Assembly (NCBI GenBank): GCA_026770585.1
Contig: MU647540.1
Location: forward strand, 11,890-33,329
Length of the DNA: 21,440 nucleotides
Source: Baffinella frigidus
Lineage: Eukaryota > Cryptophyceae > Cryptomonadales > Baffinellaceae
Direction: 5' to 3'
In this document: piece after piece, positions 1-7,387 of the stretch
How the letters are laid out: every line of letters starts with the position of its first letter
How positions within the stretch are numbered: the stretch's first letter is position 1
Made by a program: the position numbers and the translations under genes
The notes under the pieces: model-generated
The model's database searches: none
What the model saw: only the letters and a program-made list of their open reading frames with translations
Told to the model about the DNA's origin: nothing

Positions 1-1761
1 GGTGGTGGTGGTGGGGTGGCCGGAGACGGAGGGATGTTTGTCCAGCGGGGCGAGAAGCGTGTGTATCCTTACATCACCACGGCGGCCAACGCGTCCGACG
101 AGTACAACTACCTTCGTTCCCGGACCAAGAACAAGAATTTTGCCGAAGAGGTCGCCAAGAAGGTCGTGAAGCACCCCGAGATGATGAACTACAGCAAGAA
201 CACCGGCTTCACGTGCGACGACAAGGTTGTCAAGTGTATGATCGATCGGTGCACTCACTCGACACTGGCCCTTGAGAACGCTTTCGGGACCTACGAGCTC
301 TGCAACCCAGAGACGCTCTTCTCCATCGCGCGGCGCAAGCTCGGGGACTATGCCGTGGTTTCTCCCATCTCTGAGCAGGTGCAAAGCAACGTCTCGGCGA
401 TGCTCGACCCGTCCTATGCGATTCTTCAGACCATCACCGTCCAGGACACTACGGAGATCATGTTCGGTGTCAACATGACGCTCGCCGTGATCATGACGTC
501 GCTACTCGGGGGCAACTCTGTGTCCAACTCTCAGCTCGACGAGCGCTTGACGCGCTCCCTGATGTGGCTCATGATGCGCGACGTGCCGGCCCAATTCTGC
601 GGGCAGGATGGTACACGGTACCTCCGCAAGAACTTTCGCGGCAACTGCCCCAGTTGTGATTCCAACGTGCTCGATGGCTACAACGAGCCGCGTCCTGCAT
701 ACATTGTGCGCCCCAAGCACGACCACGAGAAGGAGTTCAACCGTATGACGCATTTTGCCTGTGTGGTGTATCGCGCGTACGCCCCAGAGGACTGCGCGCA
801 CATGTCGGAGCTCGCTGCGATTACCAAGAACTACGCCGCCACCAGCATCCTGGACATCAGCCTCACCCACGCGACGCCCCGCTACATGTTCATGTTTGAC
901 ACGCGCTATGCGGTCGCGTTCACACAGGAGGGGTCGGACGAGGAGACCAAGCGATTGGGGAGGCCCGTCACGCAGCGCGTTCGCGGCTACCTTACGATCA
1001 CGTCTCCTAAGTCGCAGAGCACGGCTTCCGTCCGCGCCAACACTACCCCGTGGTCGATCCGGTACTACGGGGAGCACGGAGAGCACCACAACGTCCAAGG
1101 GACCGACTACGCCGAGATTGACGAAGCACTTGCGCAACGGCACACTGTCGTCCTTCCTCTGATCCAACGGCACAACGCCGTTGTATACTGCGAGACGTCC
1201 AAGTCCTTTGGGGTTGTCATGTCTCTGCAGACAGAGGCGCGTGCCTCGTTCTCTGCCGATACCTATTTCGATATCCGGGAGGACGTATGGGGGTATAGAG
1301 TGTCTATGGAGAACCATTGTGACACCGATGAGGTCGTGACGGTCGATGCGCTGTCGGTCGAATCAAGTATCGTGGCGCTGTCGTCTCAAATCTACATCCG
1401 TGCGGACGTGTATCTGTACTCGCGCGGCAACAACCCCCGGCACGCCGACGCCCCCAAAGCCAGCGCTTCGAACGCCAAGCAGAACTCACTTGTTCACCAG
1501 TACGTTACGGCCATCGTCTCATACCCGTCTGCCTATCCCACGAAATCGTCGCAACTGGCTTCGATTTTCGTGGAGATTGCGTACGCTGGTGTGAACGAGG
1601 AACAGAGTCGCTACGAATCTATGTCGATCAACCTGGACGCCATTCGCGAAGCTGGGTTCTACACGGCGCATGAGACGAACCCTCCGCTCTGCAGACGCGA
1701 CCCCCGGGTTGAGCTGGGGGACGACATCTCGGTGATCTCGTTCACTGCGGCTGCTCATTAG
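1..1761 (+). CDS. C-terminal part of a large, probably structural (capsid-type) protein; 5' end outside the window
   Basis: The frame is open from base 1 (a Gly run encoded by GGT repeats) and ends at TAG 1759-1761, so about 587 residues are visible and the real start probably lies upstream. A GTG at 16 and an ATG at 34 are in frame, but nothing marks either as a start. There is no signal peptide or membrane segment. The N-terminal third looks helical and holds a CPSC pair; the rest looks beta-rich and ends in a short hydrophobic segment. Codons end mostly in C or G, as in the gene at 7388, which suggests high expression. A large soluble, abundant protein in a terminase-bearing virus would suit a major capsid or other virion protein, but I recognise no diagnostic motif. 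The capsid reading is inference; a non-structural protein cannot be excluded. Confidence 0.6.
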   Translation, partial: GGGGGVAGDGGMFVQRGEKRVYPYITTAANASDEYNYLRSRTKNKNFAEEVAKKVVKHPEMMNYSKNTGFTCDDKVVKCMIDRCTHSTLALENAFGTYELCNPETLFSIARRKLGDYAVVSPISEQVQSNVSAMLDPSYAILQTITVQDTTEIMFGVNMTLAVIMTSLLGGNSVSNSQLDERLTRSLMWLMMRDVPAQFCGQDGTRYLRKNFRGNCPSCDSNVLDGYNEPRPAYIVRPKHDHEKEFNRMTHFACVVYRAYAPEDCAHMSELAAITKNYAATSILDISLTHATPRYMFMFDTRYAVAFTQEGSDEETKRLGRPVTQRVRGYLTITSPKSQSTASVRANTTPWSIRYYGEHGEHHNVQGTDYAEIDEALAQRHTVVLPLIQRHNAVVYCETSKSFGVVMSLQTEARASFSADTYFDIREDVWGYRVSMENHCDTDEVVTVDALSVESSIVALSSQIYIRADVYLYSRGNNPRHADAPKASASNAKQNSLVHQYVTAIVSYPSAYPTKSSQLASIFVEIAYAGVNEEQSRYESMSINLDAIREAGFYTAHETNPPLCRRDPRVELGDDISVISFTAAAH

Positions 1762-1831
1762 GATGAAGTGGCGGTGGTAGTGGCGGTGTGGGTGGGGGCT
1801 TGGGTGGTAAGAAGTACACACCGAAAAATGC

Positions 1832-1862
1832 GTGTGTGGGTGTGGGTGTGGGTGTGGGTGTT
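1832..1862. repeat. GT-rich (GGGTGT)n tract
   Basis: About four to five copies of a GGGTGT-like unit lie in the spacer between the gene ending at 1761 and the TATA box at 1875. Similar GT-rich tracts occur at about 3030-3058, 4537-4590 and 8279-8325. Confidence 0.7.
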
Positions 1863-1874
1863 TCTTGATTTGGT

Positions 1875-1882
1875 TATATAAA
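1875..1882 (+). promoter_or_regulatory. TATA box (TATATAAA) for the WD40 gene
   Basis: A consensus TATATAAA lies 49 nt before the ATG at 1931 in a non-coding spacer. Position and match fit an RNA polymerase II-type core promoter. Confidence 0.7.
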
Positions 1883-1930
1883 CCGCTTACAGGGTGTCAT
1901 TGGAGAACCCACAAACAGTCTCTGTGAAAC

Positions 1931-2959
1931 ATGCTGACGCTTTCTCTCACAGATCGCGTTGTGCATATGAGCGAGAAAACAGGCGATATCCATTGGGAGA
2001 CTGGCGGGTCTTGCAGAGAAGGGTATGTGGCCATGCCACGCAAGGGTACACTGCAGCGTGTTTTATTGCCCAATATCAATCATTCAATGGACCAGACCGT
2101 ACACGAGTTGGAAACCGACCAGTGGACACTATTGGATGCATCGAGTGGCCGCGTGGTCAACACTGGTCCACTAAGCCATGACAACGTTATAAGTTCGTTG
2201 ACTTTCTCCATGGACGGATCCCTGTTTGTTACAGGAGACTGCTTGGGTCATGTCAAAATATGGGACACCCTAACTGGTGACTTGGTACGTTGCATGGAGC
2301 ATAAACCATTAGAGTCGACGGATTGGAGGTTTCCTCTGAGTATATCATCGGATGCCACGCGGATTGCGGGCGTATCCCGAAACTGGGGCGACAATGTTGT
2401 CATATGGAACACAAGCACCGGGGGTATTGTGCATGAGATGTCGGCATCGCTCGAGCATCTCCGAGGTATTGATACATGCGAATTCTCGCCTACTGACCCA
2501 CACTGCCTAGCAATTGTGTCGAGTAAGAATGGCTATGATTCAACCGGCATAGGGGACTTGTGGGACATCGAAAACATGGCCCAAATGGTTGATGACAATG
2601 CATACAAGCACACCTTCGAAGGACGGAACTTCCTCAAATTTAGTCCCAATGGGGAAAAGATGGTGACGTACGCTACACAGCCATGTCGGGGTGCCGCCGC
2701 GGTACTGGTTGTCTGTGTTGGGGAGGCAAAAACACTGTTGCGGTTGAATACCGAAATGGATCTGGTTTTGGACGCGACCTTCTCCGGTTGCGGGCAAACT
2801 GTGATCACTATAGCGGCGTCGTGGTGTGATATATGGAATGCATCGAGTGGAGCGCTCGTCAAAAGCATCGACATGGGCGAGCAGATCATGTATCTTGCAT
2901 GGGGGCGTGATGATGAACGTGACGACATGCAGCGAATTCGCGACCGCGAAGAGTCGTAA
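1931..2959 (+). CDS. WD40-repeat beta-propeller protein (342 aa)
   Basis: The protein consists of WD40-like blades. Typical blade ends are visible: IWDTLTG (110-116), IWNTSTG (158-164), LWDIEN (210-215) and DIWNASSG (300-307). These are preceded by strand patterns such as LTFSMDGSLFVTGD (90-103) and KFSPNGEKMV (236-245). About five to six blades can be counted and the first are degenerate. WD40 propellers are protein-interaction scaffolds, for example in ubiquitin ligases, signalling or trafficking; there is no enzyme signature. No signal peptide or TM segment is present, so it is probably cytosolic or nuclear. The ATG follows a TATA box by 49 nt. Codon use is less GC3-biased than in the gene before it, consistent with acquisition from a eukaryotic host (inference). 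The family is confident; the partner is unknown. Confidence 0.88.
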   Translation: MLTLSLTDRVVHMSEKTGDIHWETGGSCREGYVAMPRKGTLQRVLLPNINHSMDQTVHELETDQWTLLDASSGRVVNTGPLSHDNVISSLTFSMDGSLFVTGDCLGHVKIWDTLTGDLVRCMEHKPLESTDWRFPLSISSDATRIAGVSRNWGDNVVIWNTSTGGIVHEMSASLEHLRGIDTCEFSPTDPHCLAIVSSKNGYDSTGIGDLWDIENMAQMVDDNAYKHTFEGRNFLKFSPNGEKMVTYATQPCRGAAAVLVVCVGEAKTLLRLNTEMDLVLDATFSGCGQTVITIAASWCDIWNASSGALVKSIDMGEQIMYLAWGRDDERDDMQRIRDREES

Positions 2960-3132
2960 ACCACCCCCGTTTCCCTAGGTAGGAGGATTAGGGTAGAGGC
3001 GAAAGACTGGCGTAGCATGTGTGGTGACCGGTTGTGGTGTGGTGTGGTGTGGTATGGGTAAGTACAACAACAGCAACAACATGTACACACAAGAAGCGCT
3101 TGGTTTATGCTTGTATTCATTGGCCATTACAT

Positions 3133-3648
3133 TCAATCCACCCGAAGGTCGTGGGATGGTCTATGTCTGCCAAGCGGGATGAACATTTTATCCTTGGCAC
3201 GAAACATCTCAGTTAGATCGTTCGTCAGTGTCTCCATTATCATGTGCGACTTGTGCACCGTAATGTGTTTCAAGCCACCCACGTCCTGTGTTAACCAAGG
3301 GGACTCCTCTGTTATGTACAACATCGTCGCGTAGAACATTGTCCCTACCAGGATGCGGAAGCGTTTCACCACGTCCTCTACAATCTCATCCGATGCTGGG
3401 TTGTGTTTGTGGGATAGAAGAAACGTGAAGACGTCGGGGGTTTGCATAAATTGCTCGTACGCGTGGATGCTTGCTCTGTACTTAGAAACTGTTGAGTCGC
3501 GTGGGGTGTTTCGTTTGGTATCATCTACAGCTCCGTTCGGTTCCATTAGACGATCCACCGTGCTGTACGCGAAACCGATGATGTCATCCAGATCAAGGTG
3601 CATATAGTCTGGGTTGTCTGCAGTCCACCCGTACACCCTCTTTGCCAT
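3133..3648 (-). CDS. Unknown soluble protein (171 aa)
   Basis: I do not recognise this protein. The frame stays open upstream to 3813. I prefer the ATG at 3648 (MAKRVYGWTADN) because a TATATAAA box sits at 3680-3687, inside the longer version, and because the upstream part overlaps the end of the next minus-strand gene and is Arg/Ser/His-rich like shadow sequence. The protein is mixed alpha/beta with a polar middle (about 50-65), a helical hydrophobic segment around VGTMFYATMLYITEE (about residues 115-130; too polar for a clear TM) and a basic C-terminus. Its gene lies head-to-tail behind the 229-aa gene on the same strand. The nearest upstream poly(A) signal, 3763-3768, overlaps that gene's stop. 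Confidence 0.65.
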   Translation of the reverse strand: MAKRVYGWTADNPDYMHLDLDDIIGFAYSTVDRLMEPNGAVDDTKRNTPRDSTVSKYRASIHAYEQFMQTPDVFTFLLSHKHNPASDEIVEDVVKRFRILVGTMFYATMLYITEESPWLTQDVGGLKHITVHKSHMIMETLTNDLTEMFRAKDKMFIPLGRHRPSHDLRVD

Positions 3649-3679
3649 CGTAGTTTCATACACCCGGTGCCGTGTTCCG

Positions 3680-3687
3680 TTTATATA
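3680..3687 (-). promoter_or_regulatory. TATA box (TATATAAA) for the 171-aa gene
   Basis: On the minus strand a consensus TATATAAA ends 32 nt before the ATG at 3648. This implies a very short 5' leader, as also seen for the genes at 9164, 12796 and 12863. Confidence 0.6.
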
Positions 3688-3762
3688 CAATTGTAGGAAC
3701 CGTGGTTGGTGGGTTGGATGGTGGGACGCCCGCCCAGACACAACGTGTTGTTTTGACGTGTC

Positions 3763-3768
3763 TTTATT
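3763..3768 (-). terminator. AATAAA poly(A) signal overlapping a stop codon
   Basis: On the minus strand AATAAA contains the TAA stop (3764-3766) of the 229-aa gene. Such stop/poly(A) overlap is typical of compact viral genomes. Confidence 0.65.
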
Positions 3769-4453
3769 GCTTCTCTTGAAACCGCTTGATCGTGATCGAT
3801 GGGATCTGAACACGTACAGGGCGCGTTGGCGTCAACGCGTCGTCCGTGGTCGAAACCAACCCGCCAATTGCGTGTCCTACGTTGATCTCGCCTGTGAGGA
3901 ACTTTGCCGCGTGTTCGTAGTGTCCCACCCACTGCAACACGAACGTGTTGCGTGCCGCCTCGCTACATTCGAAGTATCGCGGAAAGAAGCTGCGTAGTCG
4001 GTCGTAACGCTGCACACTGCTCGGCTGTGCGGCAACGTCTACACCGCCGTTTGACGGGAGGTTTTCCGCGTCATACAAAAGCAGACGGAAAGTGTCGTCG
4101 TAGTTGAGCGTACAGTTGCCAACCAGAACCACACCCGATGCGAGTGGTGGTATCTCCACGCCAGGAGACATCGCGTAGGCGATGCCAGTACGGCAGAGAA
4201 CAACGAGATTTCCTAGTGCCGCGGTACCTACAAGTAGAACAGGCAGTGAGTTCGCCGGGACCCATGTGGTCATACGCCCGTTCTGTGCGGCACTGACTCC
4301 GCACTTGAACCGCCTCACGATACAGTCTATCTCGTAGTTTGGGAAACACTCGGTGCCGCAAAGTACTGTGCGGACGTGGACGACCAGGCGTTGCTCGTCT
4401 GTCATGACAGGTTCCGCGCACCCTCCTCCGAAGCTCATAGGTTCCTCTGCCAT
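3764..4453 (-). CDS. Unknown 229-aa protein, possibly a degenerate nucleotidyltransferase (capping enzyme/ligase) fold
   Basis: The ATG at 4453 (MAEEPMSFGGG) is preferred over the more distal start at 4672, because the extra 73 residues are low-complexity Pro/Thr/His sequence read from a GT-rich spacer. A weak CATAAAA element sits at 4530-4536. The order of elements faintly recalls covalent nucleotidyltransferases. Residues about 107-121 give a strand pair followed by GVVLVG-N-CTLNYDD and LLLYDAENLPSNGG, like motif III (hhhhGE...hhhDhh...G). Near the C-terminus HAIGGLVSTTDDALTP resembles motif IV. The motif I lysine (KxDG) and the motif III glutamate are not visible, so a catalytic enzyme is unlikely; it may be a structural or regulatory derivative, or the resemblance may be chance. 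No TM segment is present. Confidence 0.6.
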   Translation of the reverse strand: MAEEPMSFGGGCAEPVMTDEQRLVVHVRTVLCGTECFPNYEIDCIVRRFKCGVSAAQNGRMTTWVPANSLPVLLVGTAALGNLVVLCRTGIAYAMSPGVEIPPLASGVVLVGNCTLNYDDTFRLLLYDAENLPSNGGVDVAAQPSSVQRYDRLRSFFPRYFECSEAARNTFVLQWVGHYEHAAKFLTGEINVGHAIGGLVSTTDDALTPTRPVRVQIPSITIKRFQEKQ

Positions 4454-4898
4454 TCCTTGGGACGGGCGATAGCCGGACGCGATAGCTGGACACACCACCG
4501 ACTGGGGTCCTCGTGACACGCCGGTGTATGTTTTATGTGTGGTTATGGGTGTGTGGTTGTGTGGTTGTGGACGTGTGGGTGTGCGTGTTGTAGAAAACGT
4601 GCCGTGATGAAGTCGTGTTGGGGGGGTTGGGTGCTTCAATATGAGCACATTTGCCACCAAACACAACTGCAATACGTGTTGTTTGGTTACACATCTGTCT
4701 TAATGGTGGCATATGTGTTTACATGCACTGAGACGATACGCCGACACGATACGCTGAGACGATACGCTGACACGACACGCTGACACGATACGCTGAGATG
4801 ATACGCTGACACGACACGCTGACACGGCACGCCACGCCGACACGGCACGCCGACACGATACACGACCGTGGCAAAGGCACGCCCGTCGTCTCATTGTC
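4454..4898. other. Spacer: GT-rich tract, weak TATA-like site and 13-bp minisatellite
   Basis: This 445-nt gap holds the leader of the minus-strand 229-aa gene (CATAAAA-type element at 4530-4536, minus strand), a GT-rich stretch at about 4537-4590 and the tandem repeat at 4734-4868. I see no convincing gene; ORFs read through the repeat are repeat translations. Confidence 0.6.
4734..4868. repeat. 13-bp minisatellite, about 10 copies
   Basis: The unit is CGATACGCTGACA with single-base variants (GATACG/GACACG/GGCACG; GACA/GAGA). Copies start at 4734, 4747, 4760, 4773, 4786, 4799 and 4812, then follow an irregular 18-nt unit at 4825 and further units at 4843 and 4856. The unit length is not a multiple of 3 in total, there are no unique spacers, and all frames are low-complexity, so it is neither a CRISPR array nor coding. 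Confidence 0.9.
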
Positions 4899-5207
4899 AT
4901 GGGACAAGCTTGCAGGGTGTGTGAACAGACACTCACATTGGGGGCATGCTTGACCTACTTCAGCACGGTCGTAGCAGATATACCCGAGCTGGAGTCAGCC
5001 TGTGCGGGGGTGGAGGTCGATTTGCACGACAGTTTCAATGCGTTTTGTCTCAAGTGTCGGCGCATCACGATGTCGGTGCCCACCGGTTGCTCTGTGGACG
5101 AACAGGTGTGCTATCTCCGGTCGCAAGTGCATTGCTTCCGGGACATGCAGTCATACAAGTTGGTTGTAGTACACGACTACTTGGGATGTGGCCAGGTGGG
5201 TAGTTAG
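4899..5207 (+). CDS. Small Cys-rich protein with two CxxC pairs (102 aa)
   Basis: The ORF begins ATG (MGQACRVCEQ) directly after the minisatellite and ends at TAG. It holds CRVC (5-8) and CLKC (about 50-53), the spacing expected of a zinc ribbon or treble-clef site, plus further cysteines at 17, 35, 64, 71, 79 and 98. Hydrophobic and charged residues alternate as in a folded domain and there is no TM segment. I see no TATA box just upstream, since that region is the repeat. The gene converges on the membrane-protein gene ending at 5275, with a 67-nt gap. A zinc-binding regulatory protein is a reasonable guess. Existence of the gene is moderately supported; function is unknown. Confidence 0.5.
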   Translation: MGQACRVCEQTLTLGACLTYFSTVVADIPELESACAGVEVDLHDSFNAFCLKCRRITMSVPTGCSVDEQVCYLRSQVHCFRDMQSYKLVVVHDYLGCGQVGS

Positions 5208-5274
5208 CACCTCCTCTGCGGGCCTGGGGAGGGGGTCTTGCCCCTGCCAATTGGCACAATGGGCGGTGGGTCGT

Positions 5275-6675
5275 CTAGGCAGGCTTCGTCAACAGACGGG
5301 GTGCAGACCCATGTGTCGCCGATGGTTCACTCTTGGGTGGCGGTGGCGTTGTGGTGGCTGCCGGTGTTTCATTTCCCGGAGGTACAAGTGTTGTAAGAAC
5401 TGCAGCACTACGTGCCCAGTTGGATGCAATCGTATCACAAACAACGTATTGTGCTGCAGCGTAGAGGACGACCTCTGACTCGTTTGTAAAGTGTGGCAGT
5501 ATACCGAACGAAAAGATTGTCGCTGTATACGTCACATCCAGCATTAGTATTGTGTTGGCGCATAGCGTCCACTCTGACGGTTTCTGGTGTGCCGAGTGCA
5601 TCTTTTGCATGCAACGGAATAGGAACAGGAAGAAGAACCCCGACACATACGTGTTGTCTGGTGTGCCATACAGTACACAGGTTGCAAAGTGCACACTGCC
5701 AAGCATCGCATTGACACCGTCCCGTTGAGTTTCGGGGGCGCTCGCCCAAGAAGGACTGGCGTCGGGTGCATTGGTCGTAGGTATGCTGGTCGCAGATGCG
5801 GTGGTCGCAGGCGTTTTCGGGGTGGGGGTGTTCGCCCTGGAAGCGGTCACGGAAAATGCCCAGTAGACCGTCGATGCAATGACGTACATCACCGACATGT
5901 TTATAAACGCCCGGTCTTCTATGGTTACGAACGGGTGCATACGCCCGTCTGCACCCGCGAGTACGAGAAGGGATGTTGTGGTCAGCAAAACCCACGCGAT
6001 AATATTGTGTACCAGGTGACTGCGGGACGCGTCGGCCAGTGCCTCCGCGGTGAGGACCACCACCACCAATATCAGTATGCTCATGCAACTATACAGCCCG
6101 ATCGCGTCACTGAGTTTCTTCGTGAATATCCGGTTGTTTACCGGGTCGTATACGATGTCTAGATTCCTGTCAAGTACGTCGCATAGGCTTGTGTCGTCTC
6201 TTCTTGGGCCCTGTGCTGTGATGTTGACTCCGGTGGCTGGAGAGTCCGGTACAAGTAGGCGACCTTGTCCGTGGATGCACTTTGACACGGACGCGTCCTT
6301 CGCGTACACTTTATCAACGGGGAAGAACTGGTCTCCGTTGTTTGTCACACAGAGCGCTGTGTTGAGTGCAAGGCATGATGACGACAATGGTGCTTGTACT
6401 GTGTCGAAATTGTCTTCCCATCTGTTTATGAGCAGCGCGTGTGGTGCAATACACCGAACCCCCCGCCGTGTAATACGGAGAAGCTTGCAACCGCTCAGCA
6501 ACTGGATTGCAGTCCCAGAGTCCCACCGCATCACCTGTTTGGGGGTTTCCACGTTCCGTAGGAACGGAAACGCTGTGACAGAATCCACGACAGATATGCT
6601 GGCACAATGGCAGTACTGTGGCGCGTCCCATGCCAGGATAAGAACTGTCAGTGTCAGTGTGTATGAAGATCTCAT
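5275..6675 (-). CDS. Multipass membrane glycoprotein candidate with signal peptide (466 aa)
   Basis: An N-terminal signal peptide is visible (hydrophobic core TLTLTVLILAW, likely cleavage near residue 25). A Cys-containing luminal domain of about 165 residues follows (cysteines at 63, 75, 101, 109, 133 and 165). Hydrophobic segments lie at about 191-212, 223-242, 257-279, 324-356 (one or two passes), 370-393 and 400-415. A Pro/Thr/Ser-rich loop (280-316) and a Pro/Thr tail (428-466) would suit O-glycosylation. N-glycosylation sequons occur at N151, N259, N398 and N435, though not all need be luminal. The ATG lies 53 nt beyond a palindromic GTATATAC element (6728-6735) that could also serve the divergent gene at 6806. 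It is probably a virion envelope or cell-membrane protein; I recognise no named family. Confidence 0.8.
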   Translation of the reverse strand: MRSSYTLTLTVLILAWDAPQYCHCASISVVDSVTAFPFLRNVETPKQVMRWDSGTAIQLLSGCKLLRITRRGVRCIAPHALLINRWEDNFDTVQAPLSSSCLALNTALCVTNNGDQFFPVDKVYAKDASVSKCIHGQGRLLVPDSPATGVNITAQGPRRDDTSLCDVLDRNLDIVYDPVNNRIFTKKLSDAIGLYSCMSILILVVVVLTAEALADASRSHLVHNIIAWVLLTTTSLLVLAGADGRMHPFVTIEDRAFINMSVMYVIASTVYWAFSVTASRANTPTPKTPATTASATSIPTTNAPDASPSWASAPETQRDGVNAMLGSVHFATCVLYGTPDNTYVSGFFFLFLFRCMQKMHSAHQKPSEWTLCANTILMLDVTYTATIFSFGILPHFTNESEVVLYAAAQYVVCDTIASNWARSAAVLTTLVPPGNETPAATTTPPPPKSEPSATHGSAPRLLTKPA

Positions 6676-6727
6676 CGACGCGGGGTGGTCCAGAACAAGT
6701 GAATTGCCACACTCCAGGGTTTACACG

Positions 6728-6735
6728 TATATACA
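6728..6735. promoter_or_regulatory. Palindromic TATA element GTATATAC between divergent genes
   Basis: GTATATAC is self-complementary. It lies 53 nt before the ATG of the minus-strand membrane gene (6675) and 71 nt before the ATG of the plus-strand ORF (6806), so it could serve as a TATA box in both directions. Confidence 0.5.
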
Positions 6736-6805
6736 TGTACACCGCCCTACCGCGACTAAGCTACGGTGCGAGTTTCGTACGAGTCCACGCAAATTCGCCA
6801 CTAGC

Positions 6806-7273
6806 ATGAAGGCGCGTATTATGAACACGGTGCACGCGTTGTTGCAAAAGTCGGGCCAATCAGTCCCTGCCAAACACCTATCAATCGGGGATCGGTCCTT
6901 GCAAGTATATGACGTCGACCACTAGCCAGAGAGTTTTAACTCGCTGCTCTTGCACGACTTTCCGTCGATTGTCATCTCGATCGACTCTTCTTCTGCGAGT
7001 CTCTCTGGGTTCGTCGTGACCCTGCACTGGAAACCATCGGTTGACAGATCGGAGTGGGTCGGTGTCGCTGTGCATATCTTTGTTCTGTGTATATTGATAT
7101 TTCTCGTTGCAACTTCATGTCTCGCCACCATGCAACACGTTTCCCTCCACAGCCTGCACGACATCAATGCGATGTATGTCGGAAATAGCACAGAGGGCCT
7201 GTTTGGCCCTGACGGGTCGTCGTCACTTCTCACAGACGAGCTGCGGGCGTTCATGGCGCAGGGTGGATTATAG
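6806..7273 (+). pseudogene. Single-TM protein ORF interrupted by an in-frame TAG (39 codons + stop + 115 codons)
   Basis: An ATG at 6806 opens a 39-codon frame that stops at TAG 6923-6925. The same frame then stays open to TAG 7271-7273 (115 codons) with no ATG before the membrane segment. The second part has a beta-like region, then a TM segment around residues 37-59 after the stop (WVGVAVHIFVLCILIFLVA), then a tail with an NST sequon. The shared frame, the TATA-like element at 6728-6735 and the lack of another start suggest one gene of about 155 codons broken by a single stop. TAG is a normal stop elsewhere here (for example 1759-1761), so code reassignment is unlikely. Alternatives are readthrough, a sequencing error, or two unrelated short ORFs. 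Confidence 0.5.
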
Positions 7274-7320
7274 CGGCTGTACCTGGGTATGATACGTTTC
7301 GTAGCACACGTTTCAGCCTA

Positions 7321-7327
7321 GTATATA
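7321..7327 (+). promoter_or_regulatory. TATA box (GTATATA) for the 293-aa virion-type gene
   Basis: GTATATAG lies about 60 nt before the ATG at 7388, in the short GC-rich spacer after the interrupted ORF. The placement matches the other TATA elements of the window. Confidence 0.65.
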
Positions 7328-7387
7328 GGCGCGGGCACTTGTCATGCACACGATCCGGATTCACTCCACCTCCCCGCGCTTTGTACA

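Noticed and set aside
502-1317. 271-codon minus-strand ORF
   Set aside because: It is antisense to the GC3-biased gene at 1-1761 and has Arg/Val-rich shadow composition; long antisense frames are expected in GC-rich coding DNA.
4734-4868. CRISPR-like array
   Set aside because: The 13-bp units are contiguous with no unique spacers, and the context is eukaryotic viral.
5435-6162. Further minus- and plus-strand frames inside the membrane gene
   Set aside because: Arg/His/Thr-rich composition and no starts or promoters of their own; shadows.
6050-6925. 291-codon plus-strand ORF
   Set aside because: Most of it is antisense to the signal-peptide membrane gene at 5275-6675. Only its last 39 codons, from the ATG at 6806, fall outside and are treated with the interrupted ORF.
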